Source: Liriodendron chinense (Eukaryota > Streptophyta > Magnoliopsida > Magnoliales > Magnoliaceae). From it: a DNA stretch of 64,000 bases. The translations under genes were made by a program, and so were the position numbers. Positions 33,361 to 43,587 of this stretch are shown piece by piece. The stretch's first letter is position 1. The number at the start of each line of letters is the position of its first letter. Where the stretch lies: assembly GCA_003013855.2 (NCBI GenBank), contig ML058408.1, forward strand, positions 2,480,001-2,544,000, given 5' to 3'. The notes beneath the pieces are model-generated. The model had not been told where the DNA came from, did not search any database, and saw only the letters and a program-made list of their open reading frames with translations.

Positions 33361-34446
33361 ATGTCTAGAGAGGACTCTTCATCCATCACTAAACCTCCTT
33401 TCTTTGATGGGTCAAATTATCCATATTGGAAAGCCCGAATGCGCATCTTCTTGGAATCCATTGATTCGGATGTGAGGGACATGGTTGATTATGGATATGA
33501 ACCCCCAATGGTCACTATTTCTAAGGAAGGTGAGCCGGATGTTCTCAGGCCAAAAGACAAGGCATTGTGGACTGCTCATGAAAAAGCTCAACGTATTAAT
33601 AATGCCAAAGGCCTGAATGCCATATTTTGTTCAGTATCAAGAGAAGAATTTGGTCGGATCCAAAACTGCACTACCAGTAAACAAGCATGGGATATACTTG
33701 AAGTTACCCATGAAGGAACAAATGTTGTTAAAAATTCTAAACTCCAGCGCCTCTCCACTCTATTTGAAAATATTACTATGGAGGAGGATGAAACGTTTAC
33801 TGAATTTTATACCAAACTGAACAAAATCACAAACGATATGTGGGGCTTAGGGGATCCGGTTCCGGAACATAGGCTTTGTAGGAAAATTCTGAGATCTCTT
33901 CCGGATCGGTTCTCTTCTAAAGTCACCACAATTGAAGAGTGTAGGGATCTTAATACAATGAAAGTTGAAGAACTCATAGGTTCCCTACAAACCTTTGAGC
34001 TAGGCTTAAAAGTCCCCTCTAGAAGGAAAAACATCGCCTTCAAGTCCTCTCACAGACACAAGAAAATCAAAAGTGAGACGGAGGAAGATAGCGATGATGA
34101 GGATGATGAGGAAGAACAATTGAACAAAAAATTCAAGAGATTCCTCACATTTGATAGAGGGAATAGCCGTGACAAGAAGGACAAGATGGGTGATAAACGT
34201 ACAGGAAAATCATCCATACCTTCATCTGTCCGTTGTTACGGTTGCGGTCGTCGTGGCCATATTGCCCCGGAATGTCCGGAAGGGCCTAAACCGAAAGGTA
34301 AAAAGGCAATGGCTGCCACTTGGGATGATACAGAGGAGTCAGAATCTGATGATGAGAGCCAACATAAAGATCTTGTTCTCTCGGCCTCCATCACGACCCC
34401 TTTACCAGATTATCTAAGAGGGGATCCCAACAGCTATCCCTTCTAG
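33361..34446 (+). CDS. Ty1/copia gag protein (gag only, pol missing)
   Basis: A 361-codon frame starting ATG at 33361, 61 bases after the PBS. The N-terminus (KPPFFDGSNYPYWKARMRIFL) and FCSVSREEFGRIQNCTTSKQAWDIL, LQRLSTLFENITMEEDETF and KILRSLPDRFSSKVTTIEE are typical of the copia-type gag (UBN2) domain. A CCHC zinc knuckle, CYGCGRRGHIAPEC, lies at about residues 294-307, followed by an acidic Ser/Asp/Glu tail. In autonomous copia elements gag continues into protease, integrase and RT. Here the frame stops at TAG 34444-34446 and none of those domains follows, so the element is truncated or gag-only. Confidence 0.85.
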   Translation: MSREDSSSITKPPFFDGSNYPYWKARMRIFLESIDSDVRDMVDYGYEPPMVTISKEGEPDVLRPKDKALWTAHEKAQRINNAKGLNAIFCSVSREEFGRIQNCTTSKQAWDILEVTHEGTNVVKNSKLQRLSTLFENITMEEDETFTEFYTKLNKITNDMWGLGDPVPEHRLCRKILRSLPDRFSSKVTTIEECRDLNTMKVEELIGSLQTFELGLKVPSRRKNIAFKSSHRHKKIKSETEEDSDDEDDEEEQLNKKFKRFLTFDRGNSRDKKDKMGDKRTGKSSIPSSVRCYGCGRRGHIAPECPEGPKPKGKKAMAATWDDTEESESDDESQHKDLVLSASITTPLPDYLRGDPNSYPF

Positions 34447-34941
34447 GAGAAGAAGGTGTTCCCAACCCCTCACCTCATGCTACATTCTATGAGGGTGTTG
34501 TGGAACTTTGCTACCCTTTGGCTTTTTGATCTCATCATGGTTAGTGAGGGTAGCTAGTTATGCTTTTATTGGAAAATCTGAGGATTTCAGCCTCATTTCT
34601 GTGTGTATGGGCAAATCTGAGGTTTCCAGCCTCATTCGCCCAGATTTTGATGATTTAGCCTTGCTTTTAATTAATACATTTGCATGCTAGATTGTCATCT
34701 TGCTTAGATTAGTTAATCATCTTGAGTTTTAAGCTTCATGTATGCTAATCTTTGCTTAGTATTGGTCTTGATATACCATTAGGGGAGGTTGGTTGATTGG
34801 GCTATAAGCCCTTTGTGCTTTCATTGCAAATGTATATCCTTGATCAATATTTCATGATTACCTATGCTTAGATAGTTATATCTTTCTGTTAATCATGTTT
34901 CTTAGCTTGCTCCATGTATTTATGATTCATGCACCCTATAC
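34447..34941 (+). other. Unassigned stretch downstream of copia gag
   Basis: About 500 bp without a recognisable gene. A short near-duplicate (AAATCTGAGG then CAGCCTCATT) occurs twice around 34578-34638. It may be the 3' part of the copia-type element or part of another insertion. Confidence 0.35.
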
Positions 34942-34981
34942 TCTCATTATGGCTGATTGGAAGTGTGGTGCTTATGCATAC
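34942..34981 (+). repeat. 40-bp inverted copy of the start of the element G ORF
   Basis: Matches the start codon region of the G ORF (37406-37445, other strand) at 39 of 40 bases, reading MADWKCGAYAY on the plus strand. Directly after it, minus-strand element G sequence begins. It marks a chimeric junction. Confidence 0.8.
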
Positions 34982-35818
34982 TTTCATCATAGATCAACTA
35001 AACTATGGATTTCAAGGTGCACAGAGCAACAACAAGCCTATGACAGGAATTTGTCTTATCGTCCTTCCGACGACTTTCACACTACGTCCCATTTCCGGCT
35101 TTGGTTACGGGTAGACCATCCTCCGGTTGGTAGTAGGTAGCCCTAATCGGAATTTTCCACCATTTTTCCATCATTCCCAATTTCATCCTTCCTTTTCCTT
35201 TTTCTTTTTAAATTAGATAGGATTTTTAGAAATCCATATCTTTCGTTATTTTCCCATGGACAAGGATGGACAAAGTACCCCGGCTTGGTTTCTCAACACC
35301 TTAAATCAAAGTATAGTTAATCCACAAATCACATAATCCTTTCAACCCATGAAAATCGTGTAATGTGAACTAGGTGTAAAAGTGTTCAAATTTTCTATCA
35401 CTCACATAAATAGGGGAATTCACATATAAAACCATTATATTAAAAGAAATTCAAAGCTTGCAACATCACTCACTTCGTATATCCTCTTCTTATACTCGTA
35501 TCATCTTGAATGCATAGAAACAACGTTTTCCAAAAGAGTTTTGAATTTTAGAAAAATCGAAAATTTTCTACATAATTGCTCGAAATGTCACAAAAGCTAG
35601 TAGATTCATCTAAGGAATCTCACCCCCCAAGCAAAATCTTACATTGTCCTCAATGTAATGAGATATGCAATATGCATGACATGAGAGCAATGACACAAAA
35701 CAAAGGAGAGTGAGAACGAGAGTACCTGAGGTAGCAAGTTGATCAATTCTAGCATCTTCCATTGTCTCAATGAGACTTATTCAATCCTAAATGCAGAAAG
35801 AAATCCTAACCTACCTAC
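34982..35818 (-). other. Element G 3' noncoding region, truncated
   Basis: Follows the ORF stop on the minus strand. It contains GATTTTGCTTGGGGGGTGAG, the internal polypurine tract equivalent (35620-35632), then the region homologous to 12200-12520 of element D. It stops abruptly at the inverted 40-bp repeat, before the terminal polypurine tract and 3' LTR. Confidence 0.75.
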
Positions 35819-37438
35819 CTACCTTTGATTAGTCTGATCGACTACATGATCAAATTTGAGCAGGATCTTCATGAATTTCAATAGGTTTCTCATGAGGACC
35901 ATCCAAAGTTCTGCTCGAATGTATACATGTGTGTGTTTCTTCATGAAAGTCCAATCATAGTATGCACCACACGCATGTAAGGAGGAGATAAGAGCAGCAA
36001 AAAGATATCTCCTCAAGTTCTGAATTGGGTTGTAATTGATTAAAAACGGGTCCTCCCAATCAGAATTTTCAATGGGTTGAAGAACCCATGATGGTGGAGA
36101 GACATTCATTAAGTATTTTTCAGTTTGGATTGTCTCCTCCACAAATTCAGATTTGCATGGTGCTTCCACAAACCATGGTAAAGAGTGTAAATCAGTGGAA
36201 TGGTGTTCTTCAGGCACCGACACCATGTCTAACAAACTATCCAACTCCTTAATCATCTCATCATCCAGATCATAGGGGTGGGTCATGCATTCCTTTAGGA
36301 AATCGAGAGAGTCGAATGAAGGGTCCTCGTTCTCCCTAAGTGATTGAGGAAATTCTATTTCAAGAGTAAGGAATTCCTCCTCTATAGAGGGGAGGTCTTC
36401 CAAAGAAAAATTTTCAGATTCAGTGGTAAGCACATCATCTAGCATTGGTTGATCTTTTGAAATTTCAGGTTGTGCCACCCCATCATCCAAAGAAACAGAA
36501 TTTTCAACCCAAGGGAGTTCTTCCACAATAGAATCCGGCATGTGTTGTTGGTGGAAGGACTCAAAAATATCGACTTCGGCCATCTCTCTAGCAAGAATAT
36601 CTTCCGATGACTCAAAAACATTCAGCCCTTTGGAAGAAGAAATCATGGACTCACAATCATCCTTCAAACCCTCATTGTAGGCAATCAAACTATCACTTTC
36701 AGATTTTGCAGATTCCTCGGGTTCGTCAACCGTCCTTGAAATCTCTTCATCATTCAAATAGGAATAGCTAAAAGAGATAGTTGATTCACCATAATCGATG
36801 GTAATGGTGGGATCACTGAGATCTACATCCCTTAGAAGTTTAGTCATTAAATCTAGAGAAGGTTGGGTTTGGATAGCCTCATCTTCCTCATTGTTGGGGA
36901 TTGATTCGGTGTTCCCAATGTTGGGTTCAATATTTTGAGATGGCGAGAGGTTTTGTATGCATTGCTCAGTTATTTCCATACACTTTCGCAGTGTATCCTC
37001 AAGAGTTCGTGTCGGTTGAGGATCATGAGAAAGAAACTCTTGAGGATAATTGTTGGCATCCATGGTTGGCTCATCCTCCATTGGACTAGAGGTGTGAGGA
37101 CTCTCTCGATGAAGACCATACGTGTTATATGACGAAGACTGATAAGATGGTTGATAAGCATAACCATACAAGTGATCACGCAATGTCTTCACCGGTTGGT
37201 CATTACTCCCCCGGTCCTTTTTCTTATTCTTACATCCTGTTAAACTTGGTGGGATACTCATGTTATTTTCAACCCAATAATCACGTAGCGTCTTACGTTG
37301 GGGGGTAGTGGAGGTTGATTTACTCTCAGAATAATACTTATGCTTAAATTGGTTCCAATCATAAAGAGTTTTGATTCCATGGTCTGTCATCTCATCTTCC
37401 AAAAGGTATGCATAAGCACCACACTTCCAATTAGCCAT
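35819..37438 (-). CDS. Element G 539-codon ORF, gag-derived protein lacking capsid core and protease
   Basis: An open frame from the ATG at 37438. It has no retrotransposon gag core, zinc knuckle or protease that I can see. Yet it keeps three gag landmarks in order: KTLRDYW (about residues 49-55), a second KTLRDHL (84-90) and RTLEDTLRKCMEITEQ (144-159). These resemble RTLRDYLQP and PLEDTLKAFMEGQAQ in elements C and F. Its last 90 residues (from WVLQPIENSDWEDPF, with THVYIRAELWM and RNLLKFMKILLKF) align with the C-terminal domain of the C and D polyproteins. The middle is strongly acidic. Function is unknown; it may be a rearranged structural or RNA-binding protein. The intact length suggests selection or youth. 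Confidence 0.8.
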   Translation of the reverse strand: MANWKCGAYAYLLEDEMTDHGIKTLYDWNQFKHKYYSESKSTSTTPQRKTLRDYWVENNMSIPPSLTGCKNKKKDRGSNDQPVKTLRDHLYGYAYQPSYQSSSYNTYGLHRESPHTSSPMEDEPTMDANNYPQEFLSHDPQPTRTLEDTLRKCMEITEQCIQNLSPSQNIEPNIGNTESIPNNEEDEAIQTQPSLDLMTKLLRDVDLSDPTITIDYGESTISFSYSYLNDEEISRTVDEPEESAKSESDSLIAYNEGLKDDCESMISSSKGLNVFESSEDILAREMAEVDIFESFHQQHMPDSIVEELPWVENSVSLDDGVAQPEISKDQPMLDDVLTTESENFSLEDLPSIEEEFLTLEIEFPQSLRENEDPSFDSLDFLKECMTHPYDLDDEMIKELDSLLDMVSVPEEHHSTDLHSLPWFVEAPCKSEFVEETIQTEKYLMNVSPPSWVLQPIENSDWEDPFLINYNPIQNLRRYLFAALISSLHACGAYYDWTFMKKHTHVYIRAELWMVLMRNLLKFMKILLKFDHVVDQTNQR

Positions 37439-37680
37439 AATGAGATTTTAAAGAGTTGGAACTACCCTAATCTAGAAAAAAGAACAAAAAGAAGGGAGAT
37501 GGAGAGATGTTACCCAATAGAGCGAGATATATGTCAGCAACAATGTCCTACAAAATCCAACAAAAAATTGTTAGTAATCTAGAAAAAAAATCAGAAAATC
37601 TTCTTCTATAAAAACTGAAAATCCTACCTAACTAAGACTACTCTATAGTTACTAGAATAATTAGAACCATTTAACCTCTT

Positions 37681-37697
37681 CCCCGGCAGCGGCGCCA
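37681..37697 (-). other. Primer-binding site, tRNA-Asp type (element G)
   Basis: Reads TGGCGCCGCTGCCGGGG on the minus strand, identical to element C. Confidence 0.85.
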
Positions 37698-38465
37698 AAA
37701 ACTTGTTCGCTTCCCCAAGTGTAGGGTTGCGAAGTAGTAATAAACTCGGTAAGACCGAGGTCGATCCACAGGGAAGGAAGTAAACAATTCCAACTATCCT
37801 AATAACTAGAATCAAAGAGGTTTGTGAAATTGATTTTTAACATAAAATAGAAAATCTAATAATAAAAAGATAACTAGAGCATCAAGGATCCACTTATAGC
37901 TCTTCTTAGATGCATCATTCGCTATGGTTTCTTATTCTCTCAACTAGAATCGACATTCCTGTCTATCTAGTCGGATGACAGAACTGTTAAACCAAACATT
38001 CTGTAATATGTAAGTTCTATGCATAAGATTCACTCAATGTAGGCCGAGCTGAGCATGCTCAATTGCATAGGTCATTCCCCTTTCCTATAAGTCCAGTTCT
38101 CAATCATAACCATCCTCAAGTCCTCTCACAAGACAAGGCTAGATCAGGATTTGAACTGGATTCAAATCACATGCACAGTCATTACATATTCCAGACAATC
38201 AACAAAAATAGAACTTTGGTAGGAAGTCCCTTCATGAAGAGCTTAGTACTAGAGCGCACTCCGATTCCTCGGATCATACAGGTCTAGACTGTTGCAAACG
38301 AATTAAGAAGATAAGTAATTCATCCAAACATCCATGAGTCATCACAAGACTAAGAAAAATTACTTAAAAACTTGTATAAACTTCAAACCTTAGTTCATAA
38401 TCATGAATTCCAAACTAAAAACCAATAAAACGAATTAAACAATCTAAGAAAACTATAAGGTTCAC

Positions 38466-38485
38466 CTCTTAGCTCTAGCTAAGAG
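38466..38485 (-). other. Conserved LTR leader hairpin (element G)
   Basis: CTCTTAGCT / AGCTAAGAG around a 2-base centre, at the same place after TATA as in the other families. Confidence 0.6.
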
Positions 38486-39419
38486 ATTAGCTAATAAAAA
38501 GCATATTAAAAACTAGAACTAGAACTAAGAAAAGGAAGAAAAACTAGCTGGAGGAGGCTAGGAAGCCTCCTATGACTTGAACTCCTTGCTCCCCACGTCC
38601 TTGGTTGCCCTGGAATAGAAGAGAGCACCTCCTTTTATAGTGCAGCACTAGTACAGCAACATAGCAGAATTTGTTTCGCTTGGTACGGCTTAACCAATGG
38701 TCGGATTGCCTTCAAATTTGATTTGTAGCTTCCTTGTAATGTGATCTTCCTCATAGATGATTTATATTTCCAAGATTATCCTCTGAATGGGCCCACCAAT
38801 CACATCACCGACCGCCTCTCAAAATCGCGCACTTCGGGTACCTTCAGAACCAGTCATCTTGTTTCCAACGCTCCGGAGTGTACAGACGTTGGATTGATCC
38901 CAAATTTGGAACATTAGTAGAAAACTTCCTCCTCTACATGATAGATGGATTAGATTGTCCAAAACAATCCCAGAATATGGTTCGCAAATTAGAACAATTA
39001 GGGCTTTTATAAACTCTGCGCAGTTGGAGCTCTCTGGATGGTCCATCTTTCTTCAACCGGTACGATCAAACCACACACCCTTTTGATCTGAAACTTTTGT
39101 GGTTATTCATATATGGATGTGGTCTAAAAGATGGTCAAAGTAGATTTTTCATATCCTCAATGATGGGCCACCTGGACCGGCCCAGAGTGGAACAGCGAAA
39201 TCTGAAACTTTCTGGACAGTTCGTATTGTTTTGGTCACCACGATCAATCCGTAACTCCGATCGACACGAAACTACTTGGGTTAGTTCGACGTCGAGTTCC
39301 TCTTCGACATGGATGTGTTGGATTTCTAAATATCATCAAGATCGGCCCAGAAAACTGGTCCGAAAAACCAGGTGCGGGAATACATTGCTGTTTTAGAATC
39401 TGGAATCTGAAACTTGCAT

Positions 39420-39562
39420 GGCCGACCGGTCACGACCGGTCGGACAGGGCTGGCCGAACGGTCACGACCGGTCAGGCCCTCTTTGGCATTACTCCAGCAA
39501 GCATGGCCGACCGGTCAAGACCGGTCGGGCTTCCTTGGCCGACCGGTCAAGACCGGTCGGTC
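39420..39562 (-). promoter_or_regulatory. U3 palindrome array, 4 units (element G)
   Basis: Four paired octamers with centres AC, AC, AA and AA (plus-strand reading), one arm mutated to GAACGGTC. Confidence 0.85.
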
Positions 39563-39818
39563 TCTTTTTCTTCTTGTTTTCTTCCTTTCTTTCTTCTATT
39601 TTTTTCTTTCTTTGCTTCTTTCTTTGCTTCCTTCTTCCTTCAGCCCTCCTTGGGTCTTCATCCAAGGTTCTAAATCAGCTCTTTTGGTCATCAATTGGGC
39701 AAAGTAACTCTCATTCCTACAACCACAAAACATGTATTTGATTAGTCTTTAAATTATGAAAACCATGCATAATGAGTGATGGATTGGGGTTAAAATATGC
39801 ACAATTAAGAGCTCAACA

Positions 39819-40684
39819 ACCGCACATCGCGTATGCTTTTGGGTTGCGGTAGATTGGAAATTATGTCAATTTTTGCCTGGTATACCTCTATTCCATTGGA
39901 CGAGATGATATGTCCAAGGACTATTCCTCTTTCTACCATGAAATGACACTTTTTCCAATTTAAAACGAGGTTCTTCTCCTCACATCTCATCAAGACCAAC
40001 TTCAAGTGATTGAGGCACTCGTCAAAAGTACAACCAAAAATAGAAAAGTCGTCCATAAATACCTCAAGAAACTCACCCACCATGTCTGAGAAAATACTCA
40101 ACATGCATCGTTGGAATGTGGCGGGTGCATTACATAGCCCCAATGACATTCTTCGATAAGCGAAGGTACCAAACGGGCATGTAAATGTGGTTTTCTCTTG
40201 GTCCTCCGGAGCTCTCAATTTGGTTGTATCTGGAATAGCCATCTAGGAAGCAATAATAGGAATGACCTGCTAACCTCTCCAAACTTTGATCCATGAATGG
40301 GAGAGGGAAGTGGTCTTTCCTAGTCATCGTGTTGAGCTTCCGATAATCAATACACATACGCCAACCGGTGGTTACTCTAGTCGGTATAAGCTCGTTGTTG
40401 GCGTTTTCTACGATGGTAATACCGGATTTCTTGGGGACAACTTGGGTAGGACTCACCCATTGGCTATCCGAGATGGGGTAGATGATACCCACATCTAATA
40501 GCTTTAACACCTCGGCTTTGACAACCTTCATCATGTTTGGATTTAGCCTTCTTTGAGGTTGTCTAGTCGTTTTTGCATTTTCTTCAAGGTGTATATGGTG
40601 AGTACAAATCGAAGAATGTATCCCTTTAAGATCTGCTATTGTCCATCCTATGGCTCCCCTATGTTCTTTAAGTAACTCAATCAA
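39819..40684 (-). pseudogene. Element E reverse transcriptase, 5' part (frameshifted)
   Basis: The minus strand reads IELLKEHRGAIGWTIADLKGI, GWRMCIDYRKLNTMTRKDHFP and FLDGYSRYNQIE in one frame (40130-40684). It then reads TFTCPFGTFAYRRM, FMDDFSIFGCTFDECLNHL and GIVLGHIISSNGIEV in another (39805-40242). A 2-bp deletion relative to F near 40213 causes the shift. The catalytic FMDD box is intact. The copy ends at PKSIRDVR where element G inserted. Confidence 0.9.
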
Positions 40685-40693
40685 CTTGAGCTC

Positions 40694-42466
40694 TTAGTCT
40701 TTCTCTAGGTGAGAGGCAATGACAACTGGGAAAGTTTCCTCTTGACCCAAATATACATATTTAAGCTCGGATGGTAAAGGTTTAAGGTCAAGCTTCGGTG
40801 GTTTGATGTTAGACGGTAGAGGCCTTGATGTGGCTGGTGGCAACCTTTCAAAATGGGGCCTCCACCGGCTAGTACCAACTACCGATCTCTCTATATTCAA
40901 TGCTTGCACAATTCCACTAATGATGGGGTCTTCGGAATCCATGAAATGTGCCAAGCATGTCTCCAAGCTTTCTAGTGGTTCAAGTTGGAGGAGTTCTTCT
41001 TCTTCAAAAGATTCGAGCATGTTCACCTCGAAGAACTCGTCATCATCAACATCCCTATGTCTTTTGCCCAAGTGGAACACATTCACCTCTAATGTCATGT
41101 TCCCAAAGGATAATTGCATCACCCCATTCCGGCAATTGATGATTGCATTTGTTGTAGTAAGGAATGGGCGGCCTAAGATCACCGGTATTTGAGTGCTAGC
41201 ATCTAAAACCGGTTGTGTGTCCAAGACGATAAAATCTACCGGGTAGTAGAATTTGTCAACTTGGACTAAAACATCCTCAACTATCCCCCTCGGTACACGG
41301 ATAGATCTATCAGCGAGTTGCAACGTGGTTTTGGTGGGTTTTAATTCACCAAGACCCAGTTGCTCATATACCAAGTATGGGATCAAGTTCACACTTACCC
41401 CTAAATCTAGCAATGCACACTTAATCCGGTAGTCTCTAATGATACATGAGATGGTGGGACTACCGGGATCTTTAAATTTTGAGGGGGTCTTTTGAGTGAG
41501 AATGGCACTCACTTGCTTATTTAAGAAGGCCTTTTGCTGCACATTATATTTGCGTTTTGTTATGCATAGGTCCTTTAGAAACTTGGCATAAGAGGGGATT
41601 TGTTTGATGGCATCAAGCAAAGGAATGTTAATCTTGACTTGTCTGAAAATCTCTAGAATATCATGAGAGTTTGGAAGAGATTTTGGGGCAACCAATCTCG
41701 AAGGGAATGGTGCTACGGGCTTGTAAACGCGTTCCGTTTCTTGTGGGGCTAAGTTAGATCCATCTTCATCCTCAAAATTTACCGGATCATTAGGCTTGTC
41801 GGCCCTCACCAGAATAGATTTGTCAATTTGTTTACCACTTCTAAGAGTGGTGATGGATTTGGCTTTCTCCATGTGTTGGTTGGAAGGATTAGGAATGCTC
41901 ACTTCATGTACTTGCTTTGGATTGGGTTGAGGTTGGGCCGGAAAGGTCCCTTCCCTAGCATTCAAACGTCCCTTAATCTTATCAACCGAGACTTTAAGCT
42001 CTTGGAACATTTGCTGATTTGTTTGATTGATTTGCGTTTGCCCTTGTATAAACTCTTTCAAGGTATCCTCCATTGAGAATTGAGGTGGGGCCATATTTTG
42101 CATGGGTGGCCCTCCTTGAGAATTGGTAGGATTGCTCGTGGGAGCATTCTTCCAACTGAAATTTGGGTGGTTCTTCCAACTAGTATTGTACGTATTACCC
42201 ACCGGTCCATTGAAAGGCCGTTGATACCCATATGTGACATTTGCATGTTCATGTAACACATCTTGAAATGCAGGAATTGTGGGACAATCTTACGTAGCGT
42301 GTAAATTGGTGTGACAAATCCCACATATGGTCTCAATAGCTTCATTGGACTTTGGAACTCCACTTTTACTAAGTTCAATGGCCTCGATCTTCCTTGTGAG
42401 GTTGGCTATCCTTACATTCACGTCATCTTCCTCCTTAAGGATATAGATCCCTCCTTTCTCTTTCTC
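40694..42466 (-). pseudogene. Element E gag C-terminal half and protease (nonsense-interrupted)
   Basis: Continues gag after the stop at 42467. A second stop (TAA, 42290-42292) falls inside the zinc-knuckle region at HAT-DCP, where F has Gln. From 42259 the frame is open to the third TAA (40694-40696), with SITTLRSGK, VKINIPLLDAIKQIPSYAKF and a protease whose active-site motif reads LLDLGVS instead of LLDLGAS. VILGRPFLTTTNAIINC follows. All three stops replace CAA of F. Confidence 0.9.
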
Positions 42467-43342
42467 TTAAGTAGGCTTGGGGTTATTGGGTTTATCCGAG
42501 GTATCCCAAGATTGGGCATTTTCAGCCAACATGTCCAAATAACTCCAAGCCTCATCTGGATTTTTACTCATAAACTCGTCATTGCATATCATCTCTACAA
42601 ATTGGCGCATATTGGAATTTAATCCATCGTTGAAAAAGTTTATAATTCGCCAACTCTCATAGCCATGATGTGGGCAAGCAAGTAGGAGGTCCTTAAACTT
42701 CTCCCAACATTGGAAGAAAGATCCACCCTCTTTAGCCGAAAAATTCATTATGGCTCTTCGAAGGGTGTTCGTTTTATGAGCCGAGAAGAACTTTTTCAAG
42801 AATTCCCGGGTCATCTCATTCCATGACCTAATCGAATGTGGTTTGAGAGAGTGAAGCCAATCTTTGGCTCTTTCTTCCAATGAAAAGGGAAAGTGTTTAA
42901 GTTTAATGGTATCTTCTGAAACATTGGTGTATTGCAAGGTAGGCACCACTTCTTCGAATTCTTTCAAGTGCAGATATGGGCGGTTAGAGTCTAGCCCATG
43001 GAACTTTGGTATAAGTTGAATCACACCTGGCTTTATGTCAATGTTTCTCCCATTTGGTGGTAGAACCACGCAAGAGGGTGTAATTGCACGGGCTGGTTGG
43101 AGGTAATCCCGTAGTGATCTCATTGGAGGAACGTTATGTACCTCATTCTCTCCTACTCCCTCTTGATTTGCGTTTGTAGTTGGAGTAGGAGGGGGAGGAT
43201 TCCTTAAAGGTGTTTGATCCATACTCCCCAAACTTTCACAACGTTCTTGGTAATTCTGGACTCGTCTATGGATTGACAATGGTCCAACTAAACCACCTTC
43301 GGATCGGAGACGATTAGAGTGGTCACGTTCCCAACGGGATAT
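42467..43342 (-). pseudogene. Element E gag N-terminal half (start codon lost)
   Basis: Reads ISRWERDHSNRL where F starts MSRWERNHSNRL. The initiator ATG is ATA here (43342-43340). SLRDYLQPARAITPSC, the gag core (FSLEERAKDWLHSLKPHSI, CWEKFKDLLLACPHHG) and FVEMICNDEFMSK follow, up to the first TAA at 42467-42469. Confidence 0.9.
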
Positions 43343-43564
43343 AAACCACTCAATTAAAACTAAGTTATTCCTAAACCCTAGAAATCTGAAATTAAATTGC
43401 AAAAATCTGCAAAAGCTAAGTTAGAAGGATATTAGCCGATGTGCTTGAACTAGAGAAGAAATCCTACAAAACAAACAATTTTAATTAGTTCTAAGAAATC
43501 AGAAAAACCCTATCTAATTCTACTTCTACAGCCACTAAAACAATTTGAAAACCGTTATCTAAAT

Positions 43565-43581
43565 TCCCCGGCAACGGCGCC
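43565..43581 (-). other. Primer-binding site, tRNA-Asp type (element E)
   Basis: Reads TGGCGCCGTTGCCGGGG on the minus strand. Confidence 0.85.
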
Positions 43582-43587
43582 AAAATC

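Larger units (their letters stand above)
34982..39818 (-). mobile_element. Element G: non-autonomous Athila-related retrotransposon with a divergent ORF, 3' end truncated
   Basis: Minus-strand element with 5' LTR 37704-39818, PBS 37681-37697, one 539-codon ORF (35819-37438) and the 3' noncoding region typical of C, D and F (internal polypurine tract at 35620-35632). It inserted in the RT region of E. The sequence right of its LTR (ACCGC, 39819-39823) continues E directly, but its 3' LTR and the rest of E are missing on the left. A deletion or rearrangement ends at the copia-side junction near 34982. A solo LTR of the same family is at 61503-63626. Confidence 0.8.
37704..39818 (-). repeat. Element G 5' LTR
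   Basis: 2115 bp, TGTTGAGCTC to GGAAGCGAACA on the minus strand. Palindrome array at 39420-39562, TATA at 38633-38639 and leader hairpin at 38466-38485. About 780 bp separate array and TATA, far more than in the other families. Confidence 0.9.
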
